From contig CALANA010000040.1 of assembly GCA_937925925.1 (NCBI GenBank), positions 1 through 58,581 of the forward strand: a stretch of 58,581 nucleotides of DNA, read 5' to 3'. This stretch comes from an uncultured Chloroflexales bacterium. Lineage in GTDB: Bacteria > Chloroflexota > Chloroflexia > Chloroflexales > Chloroflexaceae. Below, one piece after another: positions 28,595 to 37,141 of this stretch. The notes under the pieces are model-generated. The model was not told the origin of the DNA, searched no databases, and saw only the letters and a list, made by a program, of their open reading frames with translations. Within the stretch, counting starts at the first letter, position 1, and each line of letters opens with the position of its first letter. The translations under genes and the position numbers were made by a program.

Positions 28595-29863
28595 ATGCGT
28601 ATTTCTCTAAGCCGACGTATGTCATCGCTGCTGTATCTGGCACGTCCATTGGCGCTCACATTTGTTGGTATTCTTTTTTTATCGCTGGGAGCAACCTATC
28701 TATCCATCTGGTTTTATCGGAGCATTCCTCTGCCAGAAGTCTTTGAGACGGTGACCTTGCAGTTTTTGCCGCATCTACAACGTGGTCTTCTGTTTGTGCT
28801 GCTGGGCCTGGCGGTACTGGCGGCTGGTATGTGGCAACTCAGCACAATGGTCATTATTCCACTCCATGATCAACGCTCTGCGGATGGCGAGTTGGTGTTG
28901 GGCTACCATCGCTCGCAGGGCCGCCCGCGTATTGCCGTGCTGTCGGGTGGGGCTGGAATGCTTATTTTGTCTAGTCTGGGTGAACACGTTGAGCGCCTGA
29001 CCTGTATTACTCCCGTGCAGGATGCAGTTGAGTATTACTATCGTGCTTCAGGGTTATTCAATTTTCAGAATGTGTACTATGTTGTCCCCACTCCGGTGGC
29101 GGCACGGGTGCAGGCGGAGTTGGATAATGGTACGGTGATCAACGTGATGCGGGTCGATCATGACCCCAATCTAGCTCGCCAGCATGTGGCACATTTAATG
29201 TTGATTCCGGATGGTATGGATAAAGATGCAGCGACACAACCGTCTAATGGCTATCAGCAGAGTGCGACTGATCAGCGTCTGGCGTCTGCGCCAGCGTCCA
29301 ACACCAAGAAGTTACCGCTCACGCGACTGGCACGGGAAACTCTGCGTGATGCCGATGCGATTCTGCTCGGGCCAGGGAGTTTATTTGAGAGTATCTTGCC
29401 TAATTTGCTGATCGATGAGTTGCGCGAAGCCATTCAGCAGAGTACTGCGATCAAGATTTATATTTGTAATCTGATGACTGAGCCAGGGTTAACGACGGGG
29501 TTTAGTGTCAGTGATCATATCCGACAGATCAAACGCTATGGCGGGTTTGTTCCCGATTATGTGCTGGTCAATGTGCAGCGGATTGATACCGAGGTGGCGC
29601 AATTATATGCTGCTGCCAATCAAGCTCCGGTGTACCTCGATCCTGATGCCTACGAGGAGACCACGATCCTGACCGGGCAAGATGCGGCCCAACGTCACGT
29701 GATTGTTGAGGGAAGTGTGGTGATTGAGGCTGATTTAGCCAGTTCGGTGGTGCAATATACGGCCTCGCTTGGGAGTCCCGGCGAGAGTCGGGCGGTGCGC
29801 GTTTTACGGCATGATCCACAAAAACTGACGGCTACTATTCTGAAGTTACTCCGTCAGGTTTGA
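28595..29863 (+). CDS. Membrane-anchored YvcK/CofD-like protein
   Basis: A 422-aa protein. Two transmembrane helices (about 20-45, 60-85) are fused to a CofD/YvcK (UPF0052) Rossmann-like domain. The C-terminal half matches YvcK closely: DADAILLGPGSLFESILPNL, IYICNLMTEPGLTTGF, DHIRQIKRYGG, PDYVLVN, and RHDPQKL at the end. The N-terminal half is diverged: the GGGTGL nucleotide loop reads SGGAGML, and the DDGGSSGR motif is absent. YvcK proteins bind UDP-GlcNAc and govern envelope metabolism in other bacteria. A membrane-tethered, altered form beside sugar-phosphate and nucleotidyltransferase genes suggests a related sensing role (inference). Confidence 0.85.
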   Translation: MRISLSRRMSSLLYLARPLALTFVGILFLSLGATYLSIWFYRSIPLPEVFETVTLQFLPHLQRGLLFVLLGLAVLAAGMWQLSTMVIIPLHDQRSADGELVLGYHRSQGRPRIAVLSGGAGMLILSSLGEHVERLTCITPVQDAVEYYYRASGLFNFQNVYYVVPTPVAARVQAELDNGTVINVMRVDHDPNLARQHVAHLMLIPDGMDKDAATQPSNGYQQSATDQRLASAPASNTKKLPLTRLARETLRDADAILLGPGSLFESILPNLLIDELREAIQQSTAIKIYICNLMTEPGLTTGFSVSDHIRQIKRYGGFVPDYVLVNVQRIDTEVAQLYAAANQAPVYLDPDAYEETTILTGQDAAQRHVIVEGSVVIEADLASSVVQYTASLGSPGESRAVRVLRHDPQKLTATILKLLRQV

Positions 29864-29891
29864 AGTTGACCCCTGGGGGTATCACATTGCT

Positions 29892-31262
29892 ATGCCACTG
29901 ATCGTCTTTGAAGATGAATACTGGCGTCATTTTGCGCCACTGATCCATATTCGACCCCTCTTTGAAATGCGGTGTGGTGGTTTTACCACTGCTGAACGGA
30001 TTGCATTGTCGCTGGCGACATGGCTGCCTCATCAAGCCGAAGCTGCTCCTGCGCTGTATGGTCTCTGCCGTGCGCATTTGATGCCTGTCTATGGCTCACA
30101 TAGCGCACCAGGCATACTGCTTGGTACCGGTAAGCCGCTCACGTTTGTCAATGGTCGCGTGCTGGACGTAGGCTGGTTGGCCGCGCTCCAGCGTGAACCC
30201 CTCAATACGGTGTATCAGTCGGCTGAGGGCGATCTGTTGGGTGCATATCTGTCGCCAGCTCTGGCAAGCGCGGTTATGTACTATGTACAAAAGCAGGATA
30301 CTGCCAGCGCACTCGATGAACTGCGCCGGTTTGCACGGGTGATCGAGTTGGATGTGCCACTGCTGCGTTATCCGTGGGATCTGATTACCCAATCCGGAGA
30401 GCAACTGCTGCGCGACATGCCGTTGTTGACCTGGCGTTTGCCGCGCTATCAGGCCAACGATCCACAGATTGTCGCACGGGGTATCGAGCGAATCTATGTC
30501 GCTGCCAGTGCGCAACTCGATGGGCCGCTGGTGCTTGATGCCCGCGATGGGCCGATCTTTATTGATGAGTATGCCCATATCGAGCCGTTCAGTTTTATTC
30601 AAGGCCCGGCCTATATTGGCTGCCATACACTTATTGCCAGCGCCCGTATTCGAGGGGAGACCAGTCTGGGGCCAATGTGTCGTATTGGTGGTGAAGTTGA
30701 AGCCAGCATCATTCAGGGCTTTACCAACAAACATCACGAGGGGTTTCTGGGGCATAGCTGGTTGGGCGAATGGGTCAATGTGGGCGCGATGACGACCAAC
30801 AGTGATCTCAAAAATACCTATGGCAGCGTGCGTGTGGTAATTGAGGATTTGGGGCAACTGAACAGTGGGGTTCTCAAACTCGGTTGTTTCCTGGCTGATC
30901 ATGTCAAGTTGAGCATCGGGTTGCATCTGAACGGTGGAACGGTTATTGGTACCGGCAGTAGTATCTTTGGCGTACATGTTGCGCCCAAAACAGTCCCGGC
31001 CTTTACCTGGGGTGGTGAGATCTTCCGCGAATATCGTATTGACAATATGATTGAGGTAGCACGCAAGGTGATGGAGCGGCGTAAGCGTGTGATGACCCCG
31101 GAGTATGAAGCAATGCTCCGCGCTGCCTTTATGCTTACTCGCCCCAGCCGGGGTATTCAGGCCAATCTGCCACCTACCAGTCTGCCGGTGGCACCCAATG
31201 CGGGCGAGTTGTTATTGGCACGCGCCGAGTTAGAGGCCGTACGAGCCTTTGAAGTAGCCTGA
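29892..31262 (+). CDS. GlmU-like putative sugar nucleotidyltransferase (alternative GlmU family)
   Basis: A 456-aa two-part protein. The N-terminal part (VFEDEYWRHFAPLIHIRPLFEMRCG) is the pattern of the 'alternative bacterial GlmU' family. From about residue 205 a left-handed beta-helix acyltransferase domain has hexapeptide rungs (IFIDEYAHIEPFSFIQGPAY, LGPMCRIGGEVEASIIQGF) and the loop NKHHEGFLGHSWLGEWVNVG with a catalytic-type His. The expected role is making UDP-GlcNAc or a related nucleotide sugar, consistent with the mutase upstream. The start has only a weak Shine-Dalgarno. The C-terminal residues LLARAELEAVRA are echoed in the non-coding sequence just after the stop. Confidence 0.86.
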   Translation: MPLIVFEDEYWRHFAPLIHIRPLFEMRCGGFTTAERIALSLATWLPHQAEAAPALYGLCRAHLMPVYGSHSAPGILLGTGKPLTFVNGRVLDVGWLAALQREPLNTVYQSAEGDLLGAYLSPALASAVMYYVQKQDTASALDELRRFARVIELDVPLLRYPWDLITQSGEQLLRDMPLLTWRLPRYQANDPQIVARGIERIYVAASAQLDGPLVLDARDGPIFIDEYAHIEPFSFIQGPAYIGCHTLIASARIRGETSLGPMCRIGGEVEASIIQGFTNKHHEGFLGHSWLGEWVNVGAMTTNSDLKNTYGSVRVVIEDLGQLNSGVLKLGCFLADHVKLSIGLHLNGGTVIGTGSSIFGVHVAPKTVPAFTWGGEIFREYRIDNMIEVARKVMERRKRVMTPEYEAMLRAAFMLTRPSRGIQANLPPTSLPVAPNAGELLLARAELEAVRAFEVA

Positions 31263-31673
31263 AGCTGGTGGTGCAGGCTGCACGCACTGAACTTGAGGCG
31301 TTGCGGGCAACACCAGGTATGCTTAGTACCGATCCGCCTGCGCCCTCCCCTGAGTTTGCTACCCTCGTGGAACAACTCCCCTCCTGGAACAACTCACTGC
31401 CAGGGTGACAAAGCGGCTGATGCAACGGCTGACCGTACCTGTTGACACTCCGGGCAATATGCACGCCTGGGAGTACGGGCAGCTTGCCCGCGCATACGCG
31501 ACGGAGGGCGGTACACCCGCGCTCCCAGGAGAAAAGGGAATGCGGACGACAGCGCGTCTCTCAAATGTGAACAGTTATTGCTGACCCCCAGTTTGCAGCC
31601 CGTAATGAATACAACTGGCGTCATTATTCAGACCAACCGGGCTGTACACCTGTGAGTGATGCGGCGTTGCTGG
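31263..31673. other. Gene debris and a family 3 repeat between GlmU-like gene and pseudogene
   Basis: No intact gene. At 31272-31400 a plus-strand frame reads TELEALRATPGML..., partly repeating the C-terminus of the preceding gene. At 31455-31541 there is a repeat with CACGCCTGGGAG at the left and GCTCCCAGGAGAAAAGGGAA at the right, also found at 55372-55572. At 31574-31707 a plus frame (ADPQFAARNEYNWRHYSDQP) looks like a fragment of an unrecognised protein. Confidence 0.5.
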
Positions 31674-32245
31674 CTATGCGTGCCCTTCCGGTGGTGTATG
31701 GGTTCTGAGCCACTGTTCCAGGTCATCGGCGCTGGTAAAGTCCAGCAGGGCATTCGCCAGTTCTAGCAGGCGTGCCGCGTCAAGTTGCTGTATGCGAGCG
31801 CTCATATCGTCTGAGAGCGGGCCGCAGCGCCGGGTCAGCAGGCGCAGCAGTAGTTCCAGTTGCCCCTCTTCGCGCCCCTCAGCACGCCCCTCAGCACGCA
31901 GTTTGCGCATGATGGGGTTTCCAATAAGCCATAGTCCCGGGTAATAATCTGCTCGGCCATGGTGGCTATCTCCTCATCCGAACATAACAGTAGCAATTCT
32001 GCCAGCAACCGCTCGCGCTGTTCACCGCTCGTTTCATGCATCAGGCGGGCCACTGCCTGCGGGATCGTCTGTTCTGGTTGCTGAATACGTGTCTGTCCAA
32101 TTAGCGCCAGCAGCGCTGGTCGTTCTAACTTCAACAATTCCTCGCCGTCCATTTGCCAGAGGTGCAGCACCCCATAGCGCCAGGACAGCCGCACCTGTCC
32201 ATATGCATGACTATACGGTGGACGTTCTCTGCACACAACGAGCAT
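31674..32245 (-). pseudogene. Frameshifted, 5'-truncated DUF4351/Rpn-family (PD-(D/E)XK-type) gene
   Basis: Two overlapping minus-strand frames form one protein. The first (32245 to about 31910) reads VRLSWRYGVLHLW..., then LLLLCSDEEIATMAEQIITR. The second (31910 to 31674) continues MRKLRAEGRAEGREEGQLEL and ends with a DUF4351 helical unit (LLTRRCGPLSDDMSARIQQL, LLDFTSADDLEQWL). Joining them needs one extra base in the C-run of ACCCCATC near 31915. The family normally has an N-terminal nuclease-like domain of some 150-200 residues; it is missing here, and the truncated end lies near a family 1 repeat fragment. The gene is dead by both criteria. Confidence 0.82.
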
Positions 32246-32298
32246 GCTATACAGACGAGTTTTATCTGTGGTAGCACAGTTTCAAGAAACACGGTGTC

Positions 32299-32325
32299 AT
32301 ACCGTTTCAACGTAACCCTTCCGCT
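32299..32325. repeat. Family 1 repeat, arm fragment (copy D)
   Basis: ATACCGTTTCAACGTAACCC followed by TTCCGC is the left arm of family 1; no core or right arm follows. It sits between the pseudogene and the 3' end of the ABC transporter operon. Confidence 0.65.
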
Positions 32326-32352
32326 CCTACGTTAGGACCTGTCCCTGTCACC

Positions 32353-33129
32353 CTACAAAATCTGTGAGAGAAACAGCTTGGTGCGATCCTCACGCGGGTC
32401 TTCAAAGATTTGCTCCGGGCGGCCATCCTCCACGATCTGCCCATGGTCAAAGAAGAGCATACGGTCAGCAACTTCACGGGCAAAGCCCATTTCGTGTGTC
32501 ACCACCAGCATCGTCATCCCACTCTCGGCCAGTTCGATCATCACATCCAGTACTTCCTTTATCATCTCCGGATCCAGCGCGGACGTTGGCTCATCAAAGA
32601 GCATAATCTTAGGCTGCATTGCCAGCGCTCGCGCAATAGCGACGCGCTGTTGCTGCCCACCGGAGAGTTGCCCTGGATATTTGTGAGACTGATTGGCAAT
32701 GCCCACCCGATTCAGCAGTTCCATGGCTACCTCACGTGCTTTCGCCTTCGGCCACTTACGTACCCAGATTGGGGCCAGGGTCACATTGTCCAGCACCGTA
32801 ATATGTGGGAACAGATTAAACTGCTGAAACACCATACCGACTTCGCTACGAATAGCCTCAATGTTACGAATATCATTTGTTAGCTCAATACCATCGACAA
32901 TAATTTGTCCTTGCTGGTGTTCTTCCAGGCGGTTAATGCAGCGAATAAACGTGGATTTACCAGAACCAGAAGGCCCAAAGACGACGACTACTTCACTTCT
33001 TTTTACTGTTGTGTTAACATCTTTTAAGACATGAAAATCATCAAACCACTTGTGTACCCCCCGACAGATAATAATATCGTCAGCTTTGCTCAAATCCTTG
33101 CGCCCAATCATAGGTGTCACCTTCCCCAT
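32353..33129 (-). CDS. aapP: Amino-acid ABC transporter ATP-binding protein
   Basis: The ATPase that powers uptake through the two adjacent permeases. It has 258 aa. Visible motifs are Walker [10 protein letters not shown], the Q-loop at [10 protein letters not shown], the ABC signature [16 protein letters not shown], Walker [15 protein letters not shown] and the switch His in VVTHEMGFA. The sequence is of the GlnQ/HisP/AapP polar amino-acid subfamily. It is last of four genes on the minus strand, starting 7 nt after the permease stop. The symbol rests on the four-gene order, not on substrate evidence. Confidence 0.95.
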   Translation of the reverse strand: MGKVTPMIGRKDLSKADDIIICRGVHKWFDDFHVLKDVNTTVKRSEVVVVFGPSGSGKSTFIRCINRLEEHQQGQIIVDGIELTNDIRNIEAIRSEVGMVFQQFNLFPHITVLDNVTLAPIWVRKWPKAKAREVAMELLNRVGIANQSHKYPGQLSGGQQQRVAIARALAMQPKIMLFDEPTSALDPEMIKEVLDVMIELAESGMTMLVVTHEMGFAREVADRMLFFDHGQIVEDGRPEQIFEDPREDRTKLFLSQIL

Positions 33130-33135
33130 TATCGT

Positions 33136-34320
33136 TTAGCGATTTCCGCCGCCAATCGTCTGTTCAAGCCGCTTACTGACATGCGACATGGAAAACGTAA
33201 AAATCCAATAAACAGCCGCCACAAACAACAACACCTCGGTTTGTAATCCGAGGAACTCTGATTGTGCCAGCACGCTACGCCCGATGCCGAGCAGATCAAG
33301 CAAAGCGGCAATCACCACGAGCGAGGTATCTTTGAACAGACTGATAAATTGACCTACATTAGCTGGAATAACGATGCGTAATGCCTGGGGCAAAATAATA
33401 AAGCTCATGGTCAAAAACGGGTTCAGACCGAGCGCTCGTGCGGCCTCAAACTGCCCACGCGGAATCGCCTGAAGGCCACCGCGCACATTCTCGGCGATAT
33501 AGGCTGCCGTAAAGAGCGTAAAAGCGACTATTGCCCGTACAATTCGGTCGAAGGACTCACCGCCGGGAATGAAGAGCGGCAGCATGATCTGAAACATAAA
33601 CAGCACCGTAATCAACGGCACAGCACGGATCAACTCAATATACAGGGTACAGCAGAGGCTGATTGCAGGTAGGGGACTACGCCGACCAATCGCCAGCAGG
33701 ACACCGAGCGGAAAAGAAAGGGCAATACCGGTGATAGCCAGCACCAGCGTCAGTTGTAGTCCGCCCCACTGTCGTGTTTGCACGACCGGTAAGAACGTAC
33801 CGAAGCCACGCATCAGGATCAGCATGAGGGGTAAGAAAACCAACCAGGTCAGAGCAACCCATCTCCCTGCATCAGGTATGCGTCGCCCGACGAGCATGCC
33901 CACAAAAACGAGCGCACCGCACCCGGCCAGCCAGATGCGTGTCGTCACTCCAAAGGGTGCCAGGGCTAGCAACAGCAGGGCTGTTCCATAGACCATTGCC
34001 ACTCGGCTGACCACGTGCGGCCAGATGCCCCAGCTCAGACCGAGCAATGTGGTACCGATAGCCACACAGAGCCAGAGCCGCCAGATCTGCTCCAGGGGAT
34101 AGGTACCGACCATAAACAGACGCAGGTTCACGGCTATAACCCGCCAGTTCGCTATGGTAAAGATCCAGATGAACAACTGGCTCAAGATCGTATACATCAA
34201 AGCCGAACTTAAAACCGTCAGTAGTGTATTAAACCAGCTACTAAACAGGTTATTTTTGATCCATTTTACGGCATGCACTCGTTCCCGGGGACGGGTTATA
34301 ATTTCGGAGACAGAAGCCAT
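33136..34320 (-). CDS. aapM: Amino-acid ABC transporter permease (AapM type)
   Basis: An inner-membrane permease of 394 aa. Its first half is the extra membrane domain typical of AapM (general L-amino-acid transporter). The second half carries the His/Glu/Gln/Arg/opine permease domain: LVLAITGIALSFPLGVLLAI and the ATPase-contact EAA loop GQFEAARALGLNPFLTMSFI. The C-terminus reads SMSHVSKRLEQ. It follows the AapQ-type permease by 3 nt, forming the heterodimer partner. Confidence 0.92.
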   Translation of the reverse strand: MASVSEIITRPRERVHAVKWIKNNLFSSWFNTLLTVLSSALMYTILSQLFIWIFTIANWRVIAVNLRLFMVGTYPLEQIWRLWLCVAIGTTLLGLSWGIWPHVVSRVAMVYGTALLLLALAPFGVTTRIWLAGCGALVFVGMLVGRRIPDAGRWVALTWLVFLPLMLILMRGFGTFLPVVQTRQWGGLQLTLVLAITGIALSFPLGVLLAIGRRSPLPAISLCCTLYIELIRAVPLITVLFMFQIMLPLFIPGGESFDRIVRAIVAFTLFTAAYIAENVRGGLQAIPRGQFEAARALGLNPFLTMSFIILPQALRIVIPANVGQFISLFKDTSLVVIAALLDLLGIGRSVLAQSEFLGLQTEVLLFVAAVYWIFTFSMSHVSKRLEQTIGGGNR

Positions 34321-34323
34321 ATC

Positions 34324-35511
34324 TCACCTTTCAACCAGGCGCACGCTACGATTGTAGAGATTCATAAATAGCGATGTGATCAGACTAATGATCAGATAGC
34401 TGAACATAATCAGGCCAATCATAGGCACGGTTTGAGCGGTCTGATTCATGATCGTTCGTGAGACGCTAAACAGATCAGGATAGCCAATTGCAATTGCTAG
34501 ACTAGAATTTTTTGCTAGATTAAGATACTGGCTGGTGGTGGGTGGAATAATAATGCGCAATGCCTGGGGCAGAATGACCAGGCGCAAACTCTGGCTAGCA
34601 CTTAAGCCCAGGGCACGTGCCGCCTCTTTCTGGCCTTTCGCGACGCCTTGAATACCAGCACGCACAATTTCGGCAATGAAGGCAGCAGTATAGATCACCA
34701 GGCCAACCAGTAGTGCGGCATATTCCGGCGTCAGTTCAAAGCCACCACGATAGTTCAAGCCGCGCCGCTCGGGAATGCTCAATTCCAGCGGAGGCGTGGC
34801 GAGTACCAACCAGCCGATGATCGTAGTGGTAGCAACAACGAGCAAACTGATGAGAAAGCGCGGTGCTTGCTGCCCGGTACGTTCCTGGCGACGCTTAAGC
34901 CAGTACCAGATCATTACGGCCCCAAGAACACCAATGAAAATGAACCCGAACCACCAGCTTGTTGATGGCGTGGCGGTGAGGCCTACCATAATGAGACCTT
35001 TATTACTCAGATAAATCGGGCCAGGCAACTCTATCGCGTTTTGAATACGTGGTAAGCGAAGGAACACAGCCTGATACCAGAAAAAGAGTTGTACCAGCAC
35101 GGGTACATGGCGAAAAATCACCACATAGCTCTGAGCCAACCGGGCTACCAGCCAGTTGCTAGACAACTGCGCAATACCGATCAGTAAGCCCAGGAGCGTT
35201 GCCAGCACGATTCCCAGGATCGAAACGAGCAACGTATTGATCACGCCTACTCGAAAGGCGCGCCAGTAGGTATCTGATGGGCTATACGGGATGGGTCGTA
35301 CGCCAATATCAAATCCAGCCGTCTGGTTCATAAAGTCAAATCCGCCGACAATTCCCAGACGCTGCATACCGCTGGTGACATTGGCATAAAGCATGCCTGC
35401 CACCACCGCAATGATCAGCACAAAGGCCACCTGGCCGAGAATAGCTAGAATGCGGACATCGCGCCAGAAGGGGGGCCGGGTGGGCAGCGGAGAGATGGCT
35501 TGTTCACTCAT
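34324..35511 (-). CDS. aapQ: Amino-acid ABC transporter permease (AapQ type)
   Basis: An inner-membrane permease of 395 aa. The N-terminal helix is followed by the AapQ periplasmic-facing segment (FDFMNQTAGFDIGVRPIPY), TM helices with GIVLATLLGLLIGIAQLSSN, and a long insertion with two more helices. The EAA loop is KGQKEAARALGLSASQSLRL. Its length and the large insertion are those of AapQ rather than short GlnP. It lies after the binding-protein gene with a 214-bp gap containing a stem-loop. Confidence 0.92.
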   Translation of the reverse strand: MSEQAISPLPTRPPFWRDVRILAILGQVAFVLIIAVVAGMLYANVTSGMQRLGIVGGFDFMNQTAGFDIGVRPIPYSPSDTYWRAFRVGVINTLLVSILGIVLATLLGLLIGIAQLSSNWLVARLAQSYVVIFRHVPVLVQLFFWYQAVFLRLPRIQNAIELPGPIYLSNKGLIMVGLTATPSTSWWFGFIFIGVLGAVMIWYWLKRRQERTGQQAPRFLISLLVVATTTIIGWLVLATPPLELSIPERRGLNYRGGFELTPEYAALLVGLVIYTAAFIAEIVRAGIQGVAKGQKEAARALGLSASQSLRLVILPQALRIIIPPTTSQYLNLAKNSSLAIAIGYPDLFSVSRTIMNQTAQTVPMIGLIMFSYLIISLITSLFMNLYNRSVRLVER

Positions 35512-35627
35512 GATCTCGCCATTCTAGAGTAGTCTGCACTGCATATCAGATCCTATGAAAAAGACGTCTGGTTGAAATGACCGCGTCACTCCTGTCATTG
35601 AGTGCAACCGGTTGTGTATATGAGAAT

Positions 35628-35679
35628 GCAGGGGCCATACCGTCTGTATGTTATCGTCTACACAACAGTCTGCCCCTGC
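35628..35679 (-). promoter_or_regulatory. Stem-loop between binding-protein and permease genes
   Basis: GCAGGGGC (35628-35635) pairs with GCCCCTGC (35672-35679) around a 36-nt loop, in the gap downstream of the binding-protein gene. In ABC operons such structures commonly protect or partly terminate the message so that binding protein is made in excess. Function is inferred from position. Confidence 0.5.
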
Positions 35680-35725
35680 CAGAATCGTCTAACGCGCTGT
35701 GGTACTCAGCAGATAAGCTGGCGTT

Positions 35726-36889
35726 CTAGCGGAAAGGTGGTGAATACAAAAGACCACCGTTCAGCCATGTGGCATTCTGCCCACGATCAAGATTAAAGGG
35801 AGTGTCTGGCCCCAGATTCCGATCGAAGATCTCGGCATAGTTGCCAACACGCTGGATAACTGTCACGGTGAAGTCGTTTGACAGACCTAGACCGGCCCCC
35901 AACTCGCCGTCAATGCCCAGGAAGCGCCGAATATCGGGGTTTTCGGTATCAAAAAAGTCTTCAATGTTCGTCGAGTTGATCCCAAATTCCTCGGCCTGAA
36001 TAGTCGTGTAGACGACCCAGCTAACTACATCGCGCCACTGGCTATCACCCTGGGCAATAGCTGGTGCCAGCGGTTCTTTGGAAAGAACCACATCGAGAAT
36101 CTCGTGTGCAGTGGGATCCTCAAACGTTGTACGCCGCGAGATTAGTTGTGAGATGTCACTGGTTACAGCATCGCAACGGCCCTCGCTATAGGCGTTATAG
36201 GTTGGATCAATCTCCTCAAACACAACCGGGTTGAAGCTGATGCCCTGTGCCCGGAAGTTGTCGGTCAGGTTCAATTCGGTGGTGGTACCACTCTGCACAC
36301 AGATGTCGGCTCCTTCCAGATCTTGCAGAGTCGTTGCCCCCAGATCGGCTCGCACCATAATGCCCTGCCCGTCATAGAAGGTCGTAGGGCCAAAGTCCAT
36401 CGCCGACGTATCGCGGCTCAGAGTCCAGGTCGTGTTACGGAACAGCACGTCTACCTCACCGGTTTGTAGCGCTGTGAAGCGCTCCTGCGTGCTGAGTGGG
36501 CGAAATTCAACCTGTTCCGGATCGCCAAAAACGGCGGCAGCGACAGCACGGCAAAAGTCGGCATCGAAACCACTAAAGGTACCATCCGGTTCGAGATTGC
36601 TGAACCCTGGCAACCCACCGTTCACGCCGCAGATCAGATTGCCGCGATTGAGTATTCGCTGCAGCAGATCGCCAGCCTGAGCCGTAGTACCACCGGCTGG
36701 AACTGCTGTTTCAGTCGGTGCTACTGTTGGTAGCGGTTCTTCATCGATCACGGAAGGCTCCGTGGTATCTACTGGTGTTTCTGCAACTGGCTCTGTTGTC
36801 TCTTGATCCGGTGCAGTCGGTTGCGGGCCACACGCGACCAGTACTAGCACGAGTAGACCTACCCAGAGCGTGAGTATCTGTCGTTTCAT
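35726..36889 (-). CDS. aapJ: Amino-acid ABC transporter substrate-binding lipoprotein (AapJ type)
   Basis: An extracytoplasmic solute-binding protein of family 3, 387 aa. The signal peptide ends in a lipobox (LVLVACG, Cys about 20), followed by a Thr/Pro/Glu linker of about 50 residues. The binding domain starts at RGNLICGVNGGLPGFSNL. It shows GFDADFCRAVAAAVFGD, ETTEL-type QSGTTTELNL and AISQ-type region SDISQL. AAGGAG lies before the ATG. It is first in the operon binding protein, AapQ, AapM, AapP. The family fold has broad L-amino-acid specificity in proteobacteria; specificity here is unknown. Confidence 0.94.
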   Translation of the reverse strand: MKRQILTLWVGLLVLVLVACGPQPTAPDQETTEPVAETPVDTTEPSVIDEEPLPTVAPTETAVPAGGTTAQAGDLLQRILNRGNLICGVNGGLPGFSNLEPDGTFSGFDADFCRAVAAAVFGDPEQVEFRPLSTQERFTALQTGEVDVLFRNTTWTLSRDTSAMDFGPTTFYDGQGIMVRADLGATTLQDLEGADICVQSGTTTELNLTDNFRAQGISFNPVVFEEIDPTYNAYSEGRCDAVTSDISQLISRRTTFEDPTAHEILDVVLSKEPLAPAIAQGDSQWRDVVSWVVYTTIQAEEFGINSTNIEDFFDTENPDIRRFLGIDGELGAGLGLSNDFTVTVIQRVGNYAEIFDRNLGPDTPFNLDRGQNATWLNGGLLYSPPFR

Positions 36890-37141
36890 ACTTCACTCCT
36901 TAACCATTATCTATCAGCGGTAGGACAAAACATACCGAACCATTATCGGTTGGTCACTACCGCAACGCTCCCTCTTGAAACAAACAGGCACCGTGTTTCA
37001 GGTACTCTTCCGGGCCATGCCTGTCGTGCGTGCCCGTTATGAAGCGAGATCTCCCACTATACAGTGGTCGTTTCGCTCACGGTTGTGTTCTGGAGTTAAA
37101 AGATGAGGTTTTAGAGATTGTAGCAATATCCCTTCGATATG

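Noticed and set aside
30096..30977. 293-codon frame opposite the GlmU-like gene
   Set aside because: Shadow of a well-supported gene on the other strand; no recognisable domain.
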